A DNA stretch of 64,000 nt, from the NCBI RefSeq assembly GCF_900102315.1, contig NZ_FNBL01000005.1, positions 62,001 through 126,000 of the forward strand. Reading direction: 5' to 3'. Source of the DNA: Celeribacter baekdonensis. Its GTDB lineage: Bacteria > Pseudomonadota > Alphaproteobacteria > Rhodobacterales > Rhodobacteraceae. Under the pieces are notes generated by a model. That model was not told the origin of the DNA, searched no databases, and saw only the letters and a program-made list of their open reading frames with translations. Below are positions 1 to 9,304 of this stretch, piece by piece (the first letter of the stretch is position 1; the number at the start of each line of letters is the position of its first letter). The position numbers were made by a program, and so were the translations under genes.

Positions 1-668
1 AGGTCGCCCGTGCCGTCCTCAAGGTGACAAGCCGCACAGTTGTCTGCGAACACAACAGCGCCTTCGGTGGCCATGGCCGCGTCGTGGTCCTGACCGGACA
101 TCGACAGGACATATTCAACCACTTGGTCGATCTGAGCCGGTTCAAGCAACTCGTCAGCGCCGAATTTCGGCATCTCGGAGTAGCGCGCCTCATCGGTTTC
201 GTTGCGCACACCGTGTTGGATGGTGTAGGCGACCTCGTCAATCGTGCCACCCCAAAGCCAATCGTTGTCCAAAAGGTTCGGATAGCCGACGTTGCCGGCA
301 GCACCGGAACCGTGGCACTGGGAACAATTGGCCCGGAACACGGCGGCCCCCATGTTGACACCGTAGTTGTGCAGATCCGAGTTCACGTCGATTGTCGTGA
401 CATCGGCAGAGGCCAACTCGGCGTTCACGCCCGCATTCATCTCCTCAAAAGAGGCGATGTCTTTGGCCACTTCTGCCCGAGTGGACCAGCCAAGCATCCC
501 GGCTGTTGCGGTTTTGATGCCCGGCCACGCAGGCATCGCGATCGAATACGCGATGGCCCAAATGATACAGGCATAGAAGACCATCAACCACCAGCGTGGA
601 AGGGGGTTGTTGAGTTCTTCAATCCCATCCCAGGAGTGGCCTGTTGTTTCCACATCTTTTTTGCTCAT
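1..668 (-). CDS. ccoP: cbb3-type cytochrome c oxidase subunit III CcoP (partial, 3' end outside window)
   Basis: Diheme cytochrome c subunit that passes electrons from soluble or membrane cytochromes c to the CcoO/CcoN core of the high-affinity cbb3 oxidase in the inner membrane. Reading on the reverse strand from ATG at 668 gives a short N-terminal region, one membrane helix (LMVFYACIIWAIAYSIAM), then a periplasmic part with a first heme site (NCSQCH) and a second one (NCAACH) just before the window edge. The start has GGAGGCGAGGAC in front and overlaps the ccoQ stop (ATGA), so the two genes are translationally coupled. About 222 codons are visible; CcoP is usually near 290, so the C-terminus is missing only because the window ends. 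Last gene of ccoNOQP here. Confidence 0.95.
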   Translation of the reverse strand, partial: MSKKDVETTGHSWDGIEELNNPLPRWWLMVFYACIIWAIAYSIAMPAWPGIKTATAGMLGWSTRAEVAKDIASFEEMNAGVNAELASADVTTIDVNSDLHNYGVNMGAAVFRANCSQCHGSGAAGNVGYPNLLDNDWLWGGTIDEVAYTIQHGVRNETDEARYSEMPKFGADELLEPAQIDQVVEYVLSMSGQDHDAAMATEGAVVFADNCAACHLEDGTGD

Positions 669-847
669 GTCCTCGCCTCCTTTTCGGCGGGTGTGTCTTC
701 GTTGCGAAAGATGCTGGTCGAGACGTCTTGATAGTCTTTGCGCGCGCCCGGGCGGAACACCCAGACAATGACCGCAACAAAGAACACGAACATCGCAAGC
801 AGCACCCAGCTGTCAGCAAATTCCCGAAGGATATGATAGTTCATCAC
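665..847 (-). CDS. ccoQ: cbb3-type oxidase subunit CcoQ/FixQ
   Basis: Small single-span membrane subunit that stabilises or assembles the cbb3 oxidase. The 60-residue product has a short N-terminus, one hydrophobic helix (about residues 14-32, WVLLAMFVFFVAVIVWVF), and a charged cytoplasmic tail, the normal build and length for CcoQ. It lies 8 bp after ccoO and overlaps ccoP by 4 bp. Two ATGs stand in tandem at the start (847 and 844); either could be used. Position between ccoO and ccoP is decisive, as the family is short and poorly conserved. Confidence 0.9.
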   Translation of the reverse strand: MMNYHILREFADSWVLLAMFVFFVAVIVWVFRPGARKDYQDVSTSIFRNEDTPAEKEART

Positions 848-855
848 ATACCCCC

Positions 856-1581
856 TTAGCGTGATGCGTCAGGCGTAAAGGTCGAAAAGTCGACCAATGT
901 GCCAAGCATCTGCAAATAGGCGATCAGAGCATCCATTTCCGTGACACCGGGTTGACCGTCGAAGTTGGACACAACGGCTTTGGGATACCGGGCCATCAAC
1001 CCGTCATAGTCGCTGTCGGGATCGGCCTGCGCAGCAAAGTCCGCTTGCGCCACTTCGATCATTTCGTCGGTGTAAGGCACACCCACGATCCGATGGGTCG
1101 ACATCAGGTCCTGAATGTATTCCGCGTCGATATAACGATCCGCAAGGAAGCCATATTTCGGCATAACCGACTCAGGCACCACCGATTGTGGATCGGTCAT
1201 GTGATCGACATGCCACGCATCGGAATAGCGACCACCCACACGGGCCAAATCCGGGCCGGTGCGTTTGGACCCCCACTGGAACGGGTGGTCGTATTTACTC
1301 TCCGCTGCCAGAGAGTAGTGACCGTACCGTTCCACTTCGTCGCGCATCGGGCGGATCATCTGAGAGTGACAGACGTAGCAGCCTTCGCGGATGTAGATTT
1401 CACGACCGGTCAACTCAAGCGGGGAATAGGGGCGCACGCCTTCGACATCCTCGATGGTGTTTTCGAGGTAGAAAAGGGGTGCGATCTCTACGATCCCGCC
1501 GATGGTGACCACCAAAAGTGCGCCAACCATAAGGAGGGTGCCGTTGGTTTCAATGATCTTATGCTTGTCAATGAGAGCCAT
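856..1581 (-). CDS. ccoO: cbb3-type cytochrome c oxidase subunit II CcoO
   Basis: Monoheme cytochrome c subunit of the cbb3 oxidase, anchored by one N-terminal helix (about residues 14-36) with the heme domain in the periplasm. The heme attachment site CYVCH is at residues 68-72, followed by the family hallmark [10 protein letters not shown]. The length, 241 residues, is typical. It sits 15 bp after ccoN and 8 bp before ccoQ in one operon. Confidence 0.96.
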   Translation of the reverse strand: MALIDKHKIIETNGTLLMVGALLVVTIGGIVEIAPLFYLENTIEDVEGVRPYSPLELTGREIYIREGCYVCHSQMIRPMRDEVERYGHYSLAAESKYDHPFQWGSKRTGPDLARVGGRYSDAWHVDHMTDPQSVVPESVMPKYGFLADRYIDAEYIQDLMSTHRIVGVPYTDEMIEVAQADFAAQADPDSDYDGLMARYPKAVVSNFDGQPGVTEMDALIAYLQMLGTLVDFSTFTPDASR

Positions 1582-1596
1582 TGTTTAAACCCTCCC

Positions 1597-3192
1597 TTAT
1601 TCGGCCGGAGCCATGGCCGGAACGTCTGCTTTTGCAGGGCTACGACGCACAGTCATGATCAGGTTGTAGCACATGATGATCGCACCAGTGAGATAGAGAA
1701 CCCCACCCAGAGCACGAACCACATACATCGGATGCTTGGCGGACACGGTGTCTGCAAAGGCGTTCACGAGGAAGCCTTGGCTGTCGACTTCGCGCCACAT
1801 CAAGCCTTCCATGATACCCGTCACCCACATGGAGGCCGCGTAGAGCACGATGCCGATGGTGGCGAGCCAGAAGTGCCAGGACACAAGGCCAAGCGAGTAA
1901 AGACGATCCCGGTTCCACAGGCGCGGAGTGAGGAAGTAGAGAGCACCAAAGGTGATCATACCGTTCCAACCCAAAGCACCGGAGTGCACGTGGCCAATGG
2001 TCCAGTCAGTGTAGTGAGACAGCGAGTTCACCGCGCGGATCGACATCATCGGACCTTCAAAGGTCGACATGCCGTAAAAGCCCACGGAGATCACCATCAT
2101 CCGGATGACCGGGTCAGTGCGCAACTTGTCCCATGCGCCAGACAGCGTCATCAGACCGTTGATCATACCACCCCAGGACGGCATCCACAGCACGATGGAG
2201 AACACCATACCGAGGGTCGAAGCCCAATCCGGCAAAGCGGTGTAGTGCAGATGGTGCGGGCCAGCCCAGATGTAAAGGAAGATCAAAGCCCAGAAGTGAA
2301 TGATCGACAGTTTGTAGGAGAACACCGGACGCTCGGCTTGTTTCGGCACAAAGTAGTACATCATGCCAAGGAAGCCTGCGGTGAGGAAGAAGCCCACAGC
2401 GTTGTGACCGTACCACCACTGTGTCATCGCATCTTGGACCCCAGACATCACCATCACGGAGCGCGAGCCGAGGAAGGAAACGGGGATCACCAGGTTGTTG
2501 ACGATGTGCAGCATCGCAATGGTCACGATAAAGGACAGGTAGAACCAGTTCGCCACATAGATGTGCTTTTCTTTACGCTTAAAGATCGTGCCCATGAAAG
2601 CGACGAGATAGGCGACCCAGACAATGGTCAGCCACAGGTCGATATACCATTCCGGCTCAGCGTATTCTTTGGATTGGGTCACACCCAAGACATAGCCTGT
2701 CGCCGCCAGCACGATGAACAAGTTATAGCCCCAGAACACGAACCACCCAAGACCGCCACCGAACAGGCGCGCCGCAGAGGTGCGTTGCACCACATAGAAA
2801 GACGACGCGATCAAAGCGTTGCCGCCAAAGGCGAAAATCACCGCAGAGGTGTGCAGCGGACGCAAGCGCCCAAAGTTGCCGTGACCTTGCAGGAACTCGA
2901 AGTTGAGGCTTGGAAAGGCGAGCTGGAAGGCAATGAACGTCCCCACCAGAAAGCCCACAACGCCCCAGCCGGCAGTTGCGATAACACCGTAGCGCACGAC
3001 ACCATCAAAGTAGCCCTCGGGCTGTGCTTTGACGTCGCCAGTCATACGCAGGGTGTAGATGAAAGTAATGGCCGCCGCGGCCATGAAAATAAGCGCATGG
3101 ATTTGATAGCCAAAATCGCGCCCGTAGTTTGCGGCAAGGCCGAATAGGACCACGGCGATCCCCAGCACTGCCAGCTTAATGTAGTTCCACAT
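1597..3192 (-). CDS. ccoN: cbb3-type cytochrome c oxidase subunit I CcoN
   Basis: Catalytic heme-copper subunit of the cbb3 oxidase, which reduces O2 at very low concentration and pumps protons. The 531-residue product is almost wholly membrane-embedded, with about 12 helices. It carries the heme/CuB histidine regions seen in CcoN, such as [32 protein letters not shown] and [19 protein letters not shown]. The reading frame is open nine codons further up to 3219. I chose ATG at 3192 (MWNYIK) because AAGGGACG precedes it at good spacing and the hydrophobic segment then begins directly, as in relatives. First gene of ccoNOQP, with an FNR-type box about 105 bp upstream. Confidence 0.96.
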   Translation of the reverse strand: MWNYIKLAVLGIAVVLFGLAANYGRDFGYQIHALIFMAAAAITFIYTLRMTGDVKAQPEGYFDGVVRYGVIATAGWGVVGFLVGTFIAFQLAFPSLNFEFLQGHGNFGRLRPLHTSAVIFAFGGNALIASSFYVVQRTSAARLFGGGLGWFVFWGYNLFIVLAATGYVLGVTQSKEYAEPEWYIDLWLTIVWVAYLVAFMGTIFKRKEKHIYVANWFYLSFIVTIAMLHIVNNLVIPVSFLGSRSVMVMSGVQDAMTQWWYGHNAVGFFLTAGFLGMMYYFVPKQAERPVFSYKLSIIHFWALIFLYIWAGPHHLHYTALPDWASTLGMVFSIVLWMPSWGGMINGLMTLSGAWDKLRTDPVIRMMVISVGFYGMSTFEGPMMSIRAVNSLSHYTDWTIGHVHSGALGWNGMITFGALYFLTPRLWNRDRLYSLGLVSWHFWLATIGIVLYAASMWVTGIMEGLMWREVDSQGFLVNAFADTVSAKHPMYVVRALGGVLYLTGAIIMCYNLIMTVRRSPAKADVPAMAPAE

Positions 3193-3296
3193 GTTGCGTC
3201 CCTTCGTTCTGATGCCCATTTACGTTAGGCATGTCGCCCCGTGTTTGGCACAGGTCTCGACAGTTTGCGGTTTGAACGACATCCGGGCGACCCTCC

Positions 3297-3310
3297 TTGA
3301 TCTGAGTCAA
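3297..3310. promoter_or_regulatory. FNR-type box upstream of ccoN
   Basis: TTGATCTGAGTCAA fits the FNR/FnrL consensus TTGAT-N4-ATCAA with one mismatch (G for A in the right half). It is about 105 bp upstream of the ccoN start. cbb3 operons are classical FNR targets in Rhodobacterales and a member of this regulator family is encoded nearby (4532-5272). Confidence 0.8.
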
Positions 3311-3488
3311 AATATCGTGAGAAAGGAGTTTCTCGCCCAAATTTCGTGTAATGTCCGCATGCATCCCTCAATGGGCTGAATACCACAGAAACAGCCCCGC
3401 GTGCGCCCTTAGTGTGTGCGCCCTTAATCCTTTTACATAGTTAATTTTAAATGAACCCCCGCGCAAATCGCCGCGCCCCTCAAATTTG

Positions 3489-3502
3489 TTGATCTCAATC
3501 AA
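3489..3502. promoter_or_regulatory. Perfect FNR-type box upstream of the universal stress protein gene
   Basis: TTGATCTCAATCAA matches TTGAT-N4-ATCAA at every defined position. It ends 66 bp before the ATG at 3569, a spacing suited to activation of the forward gene. Confidence 0.85.
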
Positions 3503-3568
3503 AGCCCATTTGCGCGCACAGGCGCATTGTGTAGGTCGAAATGTCGCAATTCCTGAACGGAGGTCGCC

Positions 3569-4408
3569 ATGCCTTTTAAAACCATCACAACCATCATTTG
3601 TAATATGGATGCGGATCGCCATGCCCTTGAGGCCGCAACCGCTCTTGCCCGGCGCGAAGAAGGGCATCTTGACGTGATTTGTCTGGGTCTCGACCGCACA
3701 CAGCCCGGCTTCTACTATGCCGGCACCAATGCGATGGCCTTGCAAGACAACCTGCAACAGGCCCAAACCGAGAGCCGCGAAATTGAGTCTCAGGTCACGG
3801 AGTTCTTGAAAGTCCAAGAAATTTCATGGACGACCAACCCCTTAACCGCGCAAATGGCCGGTCTGACGCCCCAACTCGCGCATTTCCTGCGCTTCTCTGA
3901 TCTCGTCGTCCTGCCCCGCCCTTACGGTCCGGGCCGCAGTCACGAACACGAAGAAATCTTGGAAGCCGCACTGTTCTCAGGTCATGTCCCGGTTCTCGTT
4001 GTGCCCGACACCGCCGATGTGCCGCAAAACATCGAACGTGTGGTCGTCGCCTGGAATGAAAGCGCCGAAGCCTTGGGCGCTGTGCGCTCCGCTCTGCCGA
4101 TTCTGCAAAAAGCCGATATTGTGGACATCACCATCATCGACCCGCCGCAGCACGGCCCTGATCGCTCTGATCCGGGTGGCTCGCTGTGCCAAATGTTGGT
4201 GCGTCACGGTGTCCGCGCCGAAGTGTCGGTTTTGGCGAAAACCATGCCACGCGTCTCTGATGTGCTCTGCCGTCAACTGCGTGACAAGGACGCCGATCTC
4301 TTGGTGATGGGGGCCTATGGTCACTCCCGCTTCCGCGAATCGATCCTTGGCGGCGCAACCCGCCACATGTTGGAATTGGCGGATATCCCGGTGTTGATGT
4401 CGCACTGA
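3569..4408 (+). CDS. Universal stress protein, two tandem Usp domains
   Basis: The 279-residue cytoplasmic protein has two UspA-like halves (about residues 1-145 and 150-279). The C-terminal half keeps an ATP-binding-like loop MGAYGHSRFRESILGGATRH. That fits the G-2X-G-9X-G pattern, although the residue after the last Gly is Gly, not Ser/Thr. The start has CGGAGG 8 bp upstream. A perfect FNR box lies in its promoter and it is divergent from ccoN, so it is probably induced at low oxygen, as is common for Usp genes beside cco or fnr loci. Its biochemical role is unknown. Confidence 0.88.
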   Translation: MPFKTITTIICNMDADRHALEAATALARREEGHLDVICLGLDRTQPGFYYAGTNAMALQDNLQQAQTESREIESQVTEFLKVQEISWTTNPLTAQMAGLTPQLAHFLRFSDLVVLPRPYGPGRSHEHEEILEAALFSGHVPVLVVPDTADVPQNIERVVVAWNESAEALGAVRSALPILQKADIVDITIIDPPQHGPDRSDPGGSLCQMLVRHGVRAEVSVLAKTMPRVSDVLCRQLRDKDADLLVMGAYGHSRFRESILGGATRHMLELADIPVLMSH

Positions 4409-4450
4409 GTTGATGTCACTCTGACACCCAACGCCACGAACGTATCGCAA

Positions 4451-4484
4451 TCCGGCCCGCAGACAGGACGATCTACGGGCCGGA
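4451..4484. terminator. Convergent hairpin between the usp gene and fnrL
   Basis: TCCGGCCCG (4451-4459) pairs perfectly with CGGGCCGGA (4476-4484) in the gap between the two converging genes. There is no clean T-tract, so it is a probable but atypical bidirectional terminator. Confidence 0.5.
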
Positions 4485-4531
4485 AAACATTTATGAATTT
4501 GACTTGGCCGATGCCTAAAGCAAGACTGGCC

Positions 4532-5272
4532 TCAGGCCATCATCCCACCGTCCATGTCGTCACCCGTCTCGATCTGCAACCGATCGAAATCCGGGATGAT
4601 CACTCTGCGTTTGCCTTCCAGCGTAATGATTCCCTCGCGTTTGAGCGCCGAAATCTGCCGCGACACGGTTTCAAGCGTCAGACCAAGGTAATCCGCCATC
4701 GCCTCGCGGGTCAGCGGCAATTCAAACATCATGCCATCGCCCGTGCTCTTCAGCGCCAGCGAGGATTCGCGCCGGGCAATGATCGCCATCAGCGATGCAA
4801 TTTTTTCCCGCGCAGTTTTACGACCGAGGATCAACATCCACTCGCGTGCCGCATCAAGTTCGTCCAGCGTCATCTCCAAAAGGCGCTGTGCGATATGCGG
4901 CGTGCGCGTCATCAGCGTCTCAAAAGGTTTGCGGCGAAAACAACAAAGTGTGAGGTTGGAGACGGCAGACACATCATATGGGGCAACATCGCGCCCCGGA
5001 CGCCCCAGAAAGTCAGAGGGCAACAACAGCCCAACCATCTGGGTGCGCCCGTCTTCCATGGCTTGGCTCAATGAGGCCACACCGGTGACCACGGAGGCCA
5101 CAAAATCCATTCTATCCCCGGACCAGACAATGGGCTGGCCGGCCTCATAGGAGCGATAATATTTGATGGAATCGAGCTCTTCGAGCTCGTCGGTCTCGCA
5201 CCGGGCACAGACAGCCCGGTGACGGATCGGACAGGACCCGCATTCTTTGTGGTCGAATACAATGTCACTCAT
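4532..5272 (-). CDS. fnrL: Crp/Fnr-family oxygen sensor FnrL
   Basis: Oxygen-labile [4Fe-4S] transcription factor that activates cco, hem and other low-oxygen genes. The 246-residue protein begins with a cysteine cluster (C11, C14, C22, C25 in CGSCPIRHRAVCARC). It then has a cyclic-nucleotide-binding-like beta roll, a CC pair near residue 107 that may supply a further cluster ligand, a dimer helix, and a winged HTH near residues 185-225. The recognition helix is in LTREAMADYLGLTLETVSRQ. An FNR box lies 18 bp upstream of its start, shared with hemN, so autoregulation is likely. The fnrL/hemN divergent pair is characteristic of Rhodobacteraceae. Confidence 0.95.
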   Translation of the reverse strand: MSDIVFDHKECGSCPIRHRAVCARCETDELEELDSIKYYRSYEAGQPIVWSGDRMDFVASVVTGVASLSQAMEDGRTQMVGLLLPSDFLGRPGRDVAPYDVSAVSNLTLCCFRRKPFETLMTRTPHIAQRLLEMTLDELDAAREWMLILGRKTAREKIASLMAIIARRESSLALKSTGDGMMFELPLTREAMADYLGLTLETVSRQISALKREGIITLEGKRRVIIPDFDRLQIETGDDMDGGMMA

Positions 5273-5289
5273 AGGTGCGCTCGCGTTTT

Positions 5290-5303
5290 TTGATCTGGGT
5301 CAA
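5290..5303. promoter_or_regulatory. FNR-type box between fnrL and hemN
   Basis: TTGATCTGGGTCAA has one mismatch to TTGAT-N4-ATCAA. It lies in the 66-bp space between the divergent fnrL and hemN starts, so it could control both. Confidence 0.8.
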
Positions 5304-5338
5304 TGCGCCCAATCTTAGTTCCACTAGATCGTATCCCC

Positions 5339-6694
5339 ATGAACACGCACACGCAACTCCGCAAGCTCGGCCTTTTTGACGCTCGTGTCCCCCGGTACAC
5401 GAGCTATCCAACCGCGCCCCATTTTTCCGACGCCACAAGCGCCGGGGATGTGGAAGGTTGGCTCAGGGCTCTGGACCCGTCTCAGCCGATTTCACTGTAC
5501 ATCCATGTGCCGTTTTGTCGGCGCCTGTGCTGGTTTTGTGCGTGTCGCACGCAGGGCACAACCACAGCTGGCCCTGTGGCCGCCTATGTCGAGACGCTCA
5601 AGACCGAATTGTCGCTTTTGAAAACACGCATCCCCGACGGGATTCAAATCGGCCATTTGCATTGGGGCGGCGGGACGCCAACGCTGCTTGGCGCTGAAAT
5701 GATCGCCGATCTCTCCGCGGCGATCCATGATCTGGCCCCTTTTAGCGAACGTTATGAATTTTCCGTTGAGGTTGATCCCAACGAGGTCGATGACGCGCGT
5801 TTGGACGCGCTGGCCGCCGCCGGGATGAACCGCGCCTCAATCGGGGTGCAGGATTTTGATCCCGCCATTCAGGAAACCATCGGTCGCATTCAGTCCTATG
5901 AGATCACCAAAGCCGCCGTAGATGGGCTGCGCGCGCGTGGGATTTCCTCGCTCAACGCCGATATTTTATACGGCCTGCCCGGACAGACCCCGGAAAAAAT
6001 CGCCGAAAGCGTTCAAAAGCTCCTGACCCTCTCGCCCGACCGTGTCGCCTTGTTTGGCTACGCCCATGTGCCTTGGATGGCGCGGCGGCAAAACATGATC
6101 CCAACCGACCAATTGCCCCGCCCCGAAGAGCGGCTGGACCTGTTCAATGTGGCGCGGGATCTGTTTGTCTGGGACGATTACGTCGAGATTGGCATCGACC
6201 ATTTCGCCAAGAAAGGCGACGGCCTTGAGGTCGCGTTGCGCACCGGGACATTGCGCCGCAACTTCCAAGGTTACACCGACGACAAATGCCCGACCATGAT
6301 CGGCGTGGGAGCCTCTTCGATTGCCAGATACCCGCAAGGATTCGCCCAAAACCACCCCGCCACGTCAAAATATCAAGCCGATGTGCGCGCCGGGCGTTTG
6401 CCGATCGCCAAGGGCCATACCTTCAGCGCCGAAGACCATTTGCGCGGGCGGATCATTGAGGCCTTGATGTGCGATTTCCGGGTCGAAGCCGCCGAATTGA
6501 TCCAAAACTATGGCTTGTCGCAAGCCGAATTTGATGCCTTTGCCAAAAGCGTAAGCGACGCGTTTCCCGGCATGCTCGCAACCTCGCCGGAGCGAATTGT
6601 CATCCTTGACGTGGCCCGCCCGCTCACCCGGATGATCGCCCGCCATTTTGACGCCTATGACATGACACAGGCCAAGCATTCATCAGCCGTCTGA
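5339..6694 (+). CDS. hemN: Oxygen-independent coproporphyrinogen III oxidase (radical SAM)
   Basis: Converts coproporphyrinogen III to protoporphyrinogen IX without O2 in heme (and, if present, bacteriochlorophyll) synthesis. The 451-residue product has the radical-SAM cysteines C60-x3-C64-x2-C67 within FCRRLCWFC and a further C69 as in HemN. A Gly-rich SAM-binding motif HWGGGTPT and a C-terminal HemN domain follow. I used ATG at 5339 (MNTHTQLRKLG) rather than the upstream in-frame start at 5303, because 5303 lies inside the FNR box. It complements the O2-dependent HemF at 12964-13881, so heme synthesis can run under both conditions. Confidence 0.95.
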   Translation: MNTHTQLRKLGLFDARVPRYTSYPTAPHFSDATSAGDVEGWLRALDPSQPISLYIHVPFCRRLCWFCACRTQGTTTAGPVAAYVETLKTELSLLKTRIPDGIQIGHLHWGGGTPTLLGAEMIADLSAAIHDLAPFSERYEFSVEVDPNEVDDARLDALAAAGMNRASIGVQDFDPAIQETIGRIQSYEITKAAVDGLRARGISSLNADILYGLPGQTPEKIAESVQKLLTLSPDRVALFGYAHVPWMARRQNMIPTDQLPRPEERLDLFNVARDLFVWDDYVEIGIDHFAKKGDGLEVALRTGTLRRNFQGYTDDKCPTMIGVGASSIARYPQGFAQNHPATSKYQADVRAGRLPIAKGHTFSAEDHLRGRIIEALMCDFRVEAAELIQNYGLSQAEFDAFAKSVSDAFPGMLATSPERIVILDVARPLTRMIARHFDAYDMTQAKHSSAV

Positions 6695-6850
6695 TCGCAA
6701 CCGACCCTGATGTGTCCCAGATCCGTCCTTGCTCCCCCGCAGGGACGGATTTTGTTGGCGCGGGGTTTGGCGCAATATTTGACAGCGTCCCAGACTTGCC
6801 AAACCGCGCATTTTCCACGACACCGCGAGGACCAAACACCGGAGCGACCG

Positions 6851-8245
6851 ATGGACCTCATAGACCGCCTGCGCGCGATCACACCGCATGTTTTGACCGG
6901 GCCTGACGCCCTGCCCTATGGCCGCGACTGGGTTGGCAAATATGTGACGACGCCTTTGGCCGTGGTGCGCCCAAACACGACCGCTGAGGTTTCCGCCATC
7001 ATGGCGCTGGCGCATAACACAGCCACGCCCGTTGTACCGATGGGCGGCAACACCGGATTGACCGGCGCAACCGCCGCCGAGGGCGCCTTGATCCTCTCTC
7101 TGGAGCGGATGAACCGCATTCGCGAGATCCGCCCAGAAGCCCGGATCGCCGTGGTTGAGGCCGGGGTGATCCTGCAAGAGTTGCACACCGCCGCCGAGGC
7201 ACAGGGTCTCAGCTACCCGATGACATTTGGCGCCAAAGGATCGGCGCGGATCGGCGGCACATTGGCCACCAACGCCGGCGGCTCCAATGTTTTGCGCTAT
7301 GGCAACACCCGCGATCTCTGCCTTGGGCTTGAGGTGGTCTTGGCCGACGGGCGCGTGCTTGATCTGATGAGTGAGCTGCACAAGGACAATTCGGGGTATG
7401 ATCTGCGCGATCTGATGATTGGCGCGGAGGGCACATTGGGCGTGATCACTGCTGCTGTGTTGAAACTCACCCCCCTGCCGCAGGCCTATGCCACCGCCAT
7501 GGTCACCGTGCCGTCACTGCCGGATGCGTTGCAGCTTTTGAACCGGTTGCAAGAACACACCGGCGGCATGGTCGAGGCGTTTGAATATATGCCGCGCGAT
7601 TACATGGCCCGTCTGGCGCAGTTTCGCGCCGATTTGATTCCGCCATTGGGACATGACGTGGACCACACGATTTTCTTGGAAATCGCCTCCACCGTGCCGC
7701 GCGATTGCATCCTTGATGAAACCGGCCAAGTGCCGCTTGTGAGCGCGCTGGAAGAGATATTGGGCGAGATGTTCGAAGCCGGATTGGTCTTGGACGCCGC
7801 CTTGGCCGGGTCCGTGGCACAGCGCCGATTGATGTGGGAAATTCGCGAGGCGGCGGCGGAAATCTCGGTCAACACCAAACCTTTGGTGATCAATGACCTC
7901 TGCCTGCCCGTCGATCAGATCGAAACCTTCCTCAGCCGTGCCGAAGCGCGCCTGAAACCCCTTGATCCCGGCGTGACCTCTTGCACGGTCAGCCATCTGG
8001 GCGATGGCAATGTCCATTATACGATTTACCCGTCGACTGCCGCGCTGTGCGCGCCGTTGATGGAGGCGGTGGAGGATATTGTTCAGGACATGCGCGGCAG
8101 TTTTTCCGCCGAACATGGCATCGGCTTGGGCAAACTCAGCTCGATGCAGCGGCGCAAAGACCCTGTGGCTCTGGACATGATGCGGGCGGTGAAAGCGGCG
8201 TTTGATCCGAAAGGGATTTTGAATCCGGGCAAAACCTTGCCCTAG
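6851..8245 (+). CDS. FAD-binding oxidoreductase, GlcD / D-lactate dehydrogenase type
   Basis: The 464-residue protein has a PCMH-type FAD-binding domain (about residues 35-215; VPMGGNTGLTGAT and the GGTLATNAGGSNVLRYG region) and a C-terminal FAD-oxidase domain with SAEHGIGLGKL near residue 420. This family oxidises 2-hydroxy acids such as D-lactate, glycolate or D-2-hydroxyglutarate to 2-oxo acids and passes electrons to quinone or another acceptor. The substrate cannot be told from sequence alone. ATG at 6851 is preferred over an upstream frame extension because conserved sequence begins there. It ends 10 bp from the convergent hemC stop. Confidence 0.88.
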   Translation: MDLIDRLRAITPHVLTGPDALPYGRDWVGKYVTTPLAVVRPNTTAEVSAIMALAHNTATPVVPMGGNTGLTGATAAEGALILSLERMNRIREIRPEARIAVVEAGVILQELHTAAEAQGLSYPMTFGAKGSARIGGTLATNAGGSNVLRYGNTRDLCLGLEVVLADGRVLDLMSELHKDNSGYDLRDLMIGAEGTLGVITAAVLKLTPLPQAYATAMVTVPSLPDALQLLNRLQEHTGGMVEAFEYMPRDYMARLAQFRADLIPPLGHDVDHTIFLEIASTVPRDCILDETGQVPLVSALEEILGEMFEAGLVLDAALAGSVAQRRLMWEIREAAAEISVNTKPLVINDLCLPVDQIETFLSRAEARLKPLDPGVTSCTVSHLGDGNVHYTIYPSTAALCAPLMEAVEDIVQDMRGSFSAEHGIGLGKLSSMQRRKDPVALDMMRAVKAAFDPKGILNPGKTLP

Positions 8246-8255
8246 TCCAAACCCT

Positions 8256-9200
8256 TTATTTCCAGTCGAAAAATCCTTCACCCGCTTGCTCAAGCAGCTT
8301 GGTCGCCATCTCAACGGCCATCTCTGGACCGTCCGAAACCGCACCAGACACATCATCGCTGAGGGATTCGGAACCATCGCTGCGCAGGATTTCCCCACGC
8401 AGGCGCAAGCTGCCGCCAACAATCTGGGCCAGCCCGGCAATCGGGGTTTGGCACGACCCGTCAAGCTTGGCCAAAAACGCCCGTTCACAGGCCAAAGCCT
8501 GCCCCGTGGGCGCGTGATGGATGGCGGCAAGCATATCGGCGATGTGATGATCTGCCGCACGGCGCTCAATCGAAATCGCGCCTTGGGCGACGGCGGGCAG
8601 CATCTCTTCGGCGGTCACGGCCACGCGCGGCACATCGTCAAAGCCCAGACGATTGAGCCCCGCCAGCGCCAAAAACGTCGCATCCGCCACACCGTCTTTG
8701 AGTTTTTGCAACCGGGTTTGCACCGAGCCGCGAAATTCGATGACCTGAAGATCGGGGCGTTTGTTCAACAATTGCGCTTTGCGGCGCAGGGACGACGAGC
8801 CGACCACAGCGCCTTTCGGCAAATCCGCAAGCGCGCGCCCATCGAGCGTGATGAACGCGTCAAAGGGGTTTTCGCGCGGCAGATAGGTGTCAAGCACCAG
8901 CCCCTCGGGCTGTTCCACCGACATGTCTTTGGTCGAATGCACGGCAATATCGACTTCGCCATTCAAAAGCCGATCTTCGATCTCTTTTGAAAACAACCCC
9001 TTGCCGCCCAACTCACGCAGGGCGCGGTCTTGGACCCGATCGCCACGGGTCGAAATGCTAACGATCTGAAATGCCTCAAGCGGCAAATCAAACGCCTTCG
9101 TGAGGCGCGCGCGCGTCTCATGGGCCTGCGCCAGCGCAAGCGGGGAGCCACGGGTGCCGATTTTCAGCGGTTGAGCGGGGGTCGGGAGTGTGAGTGTCAT
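8256..9200 (-). CDS. hemC: Hydroxymethylbilane synthase (porphobilinogen deaminase)
   Basis: Polymerises four porphobilinogens to hydroxymethylbilane in the cytoplasm. The 314-residue product shows the expected blocks: GTRGSPLALAQ near the N-terminus, HSTKDM, GSSSLRRKAQL, and the dipyrromethane-cofactor cysteine in LDGSCQTPIAG (about C250). The start is uncertain: ATG at 9200 (MTLTLPTP) gives a normal N-terminus, and an in-frame ATG at 9227 would add nine residues. It is divergent from hemE, which acts two steps later. Confidence 0.96.
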   Translation of the reverse strand: MTLTLPTPAQPLKIGTRGSPLALAQAHETRARLTKAFDLPLEAFQIVSISTRGDRVQDRALRELGGKGLFSKEIEDRLLNGEVDIAVHSTKDMSVEQPEGLVLDTYLPRENPFDAFITLDGRALADLPKGAVVGSSSLRRKAQLLNKRPDLQVIEFRGSVQTRLQKLKDGVADATFLALAGLNRLGFDDVPRVAVTAEEMLPAVAQGAISIERRAADHHIADMLAAIHHAPTGQALACERAFLAKLDGSCQTPIAGLAQIVGGSLRLRGEILRSDGSESLSDDVSGAVSDGPEMAVEMATKLLEQAGEGFFDWK

Positions 9201-9304
9201 GGCAAAGCCATACCTGCGGCGGATCATCCTGACAAGTCATGGCCGCTTGACAAAAGCCCGCAGGAAAGGGACCAACGCGGGGACACACAACCGGGAGGCC
9301 GAAG

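Larger units (their letters stand above)
3193..3568. promoter_or_regulatory. Divergent ccoN / universal-stress-protein promoter region
   Basis: This 376-bp stretch carries no convincing gene. It holds two FNR-type boxes, one nearer each flanking gene (listed separately), and a short direct repeat around 3401-3428 in which GTGCGCCCTTA occurs twice. Both flanking transcripts start here and point away from each other. Confidence 0.7.

Noticed and set aside
952-3147. A 731-codon open frame on the forward strand
   Set aside because: It runs antisense through ccoO and ccoN, and its His/Arg-rich translation matches no protein type; such frames are common opposite GC-rich coding sequence.
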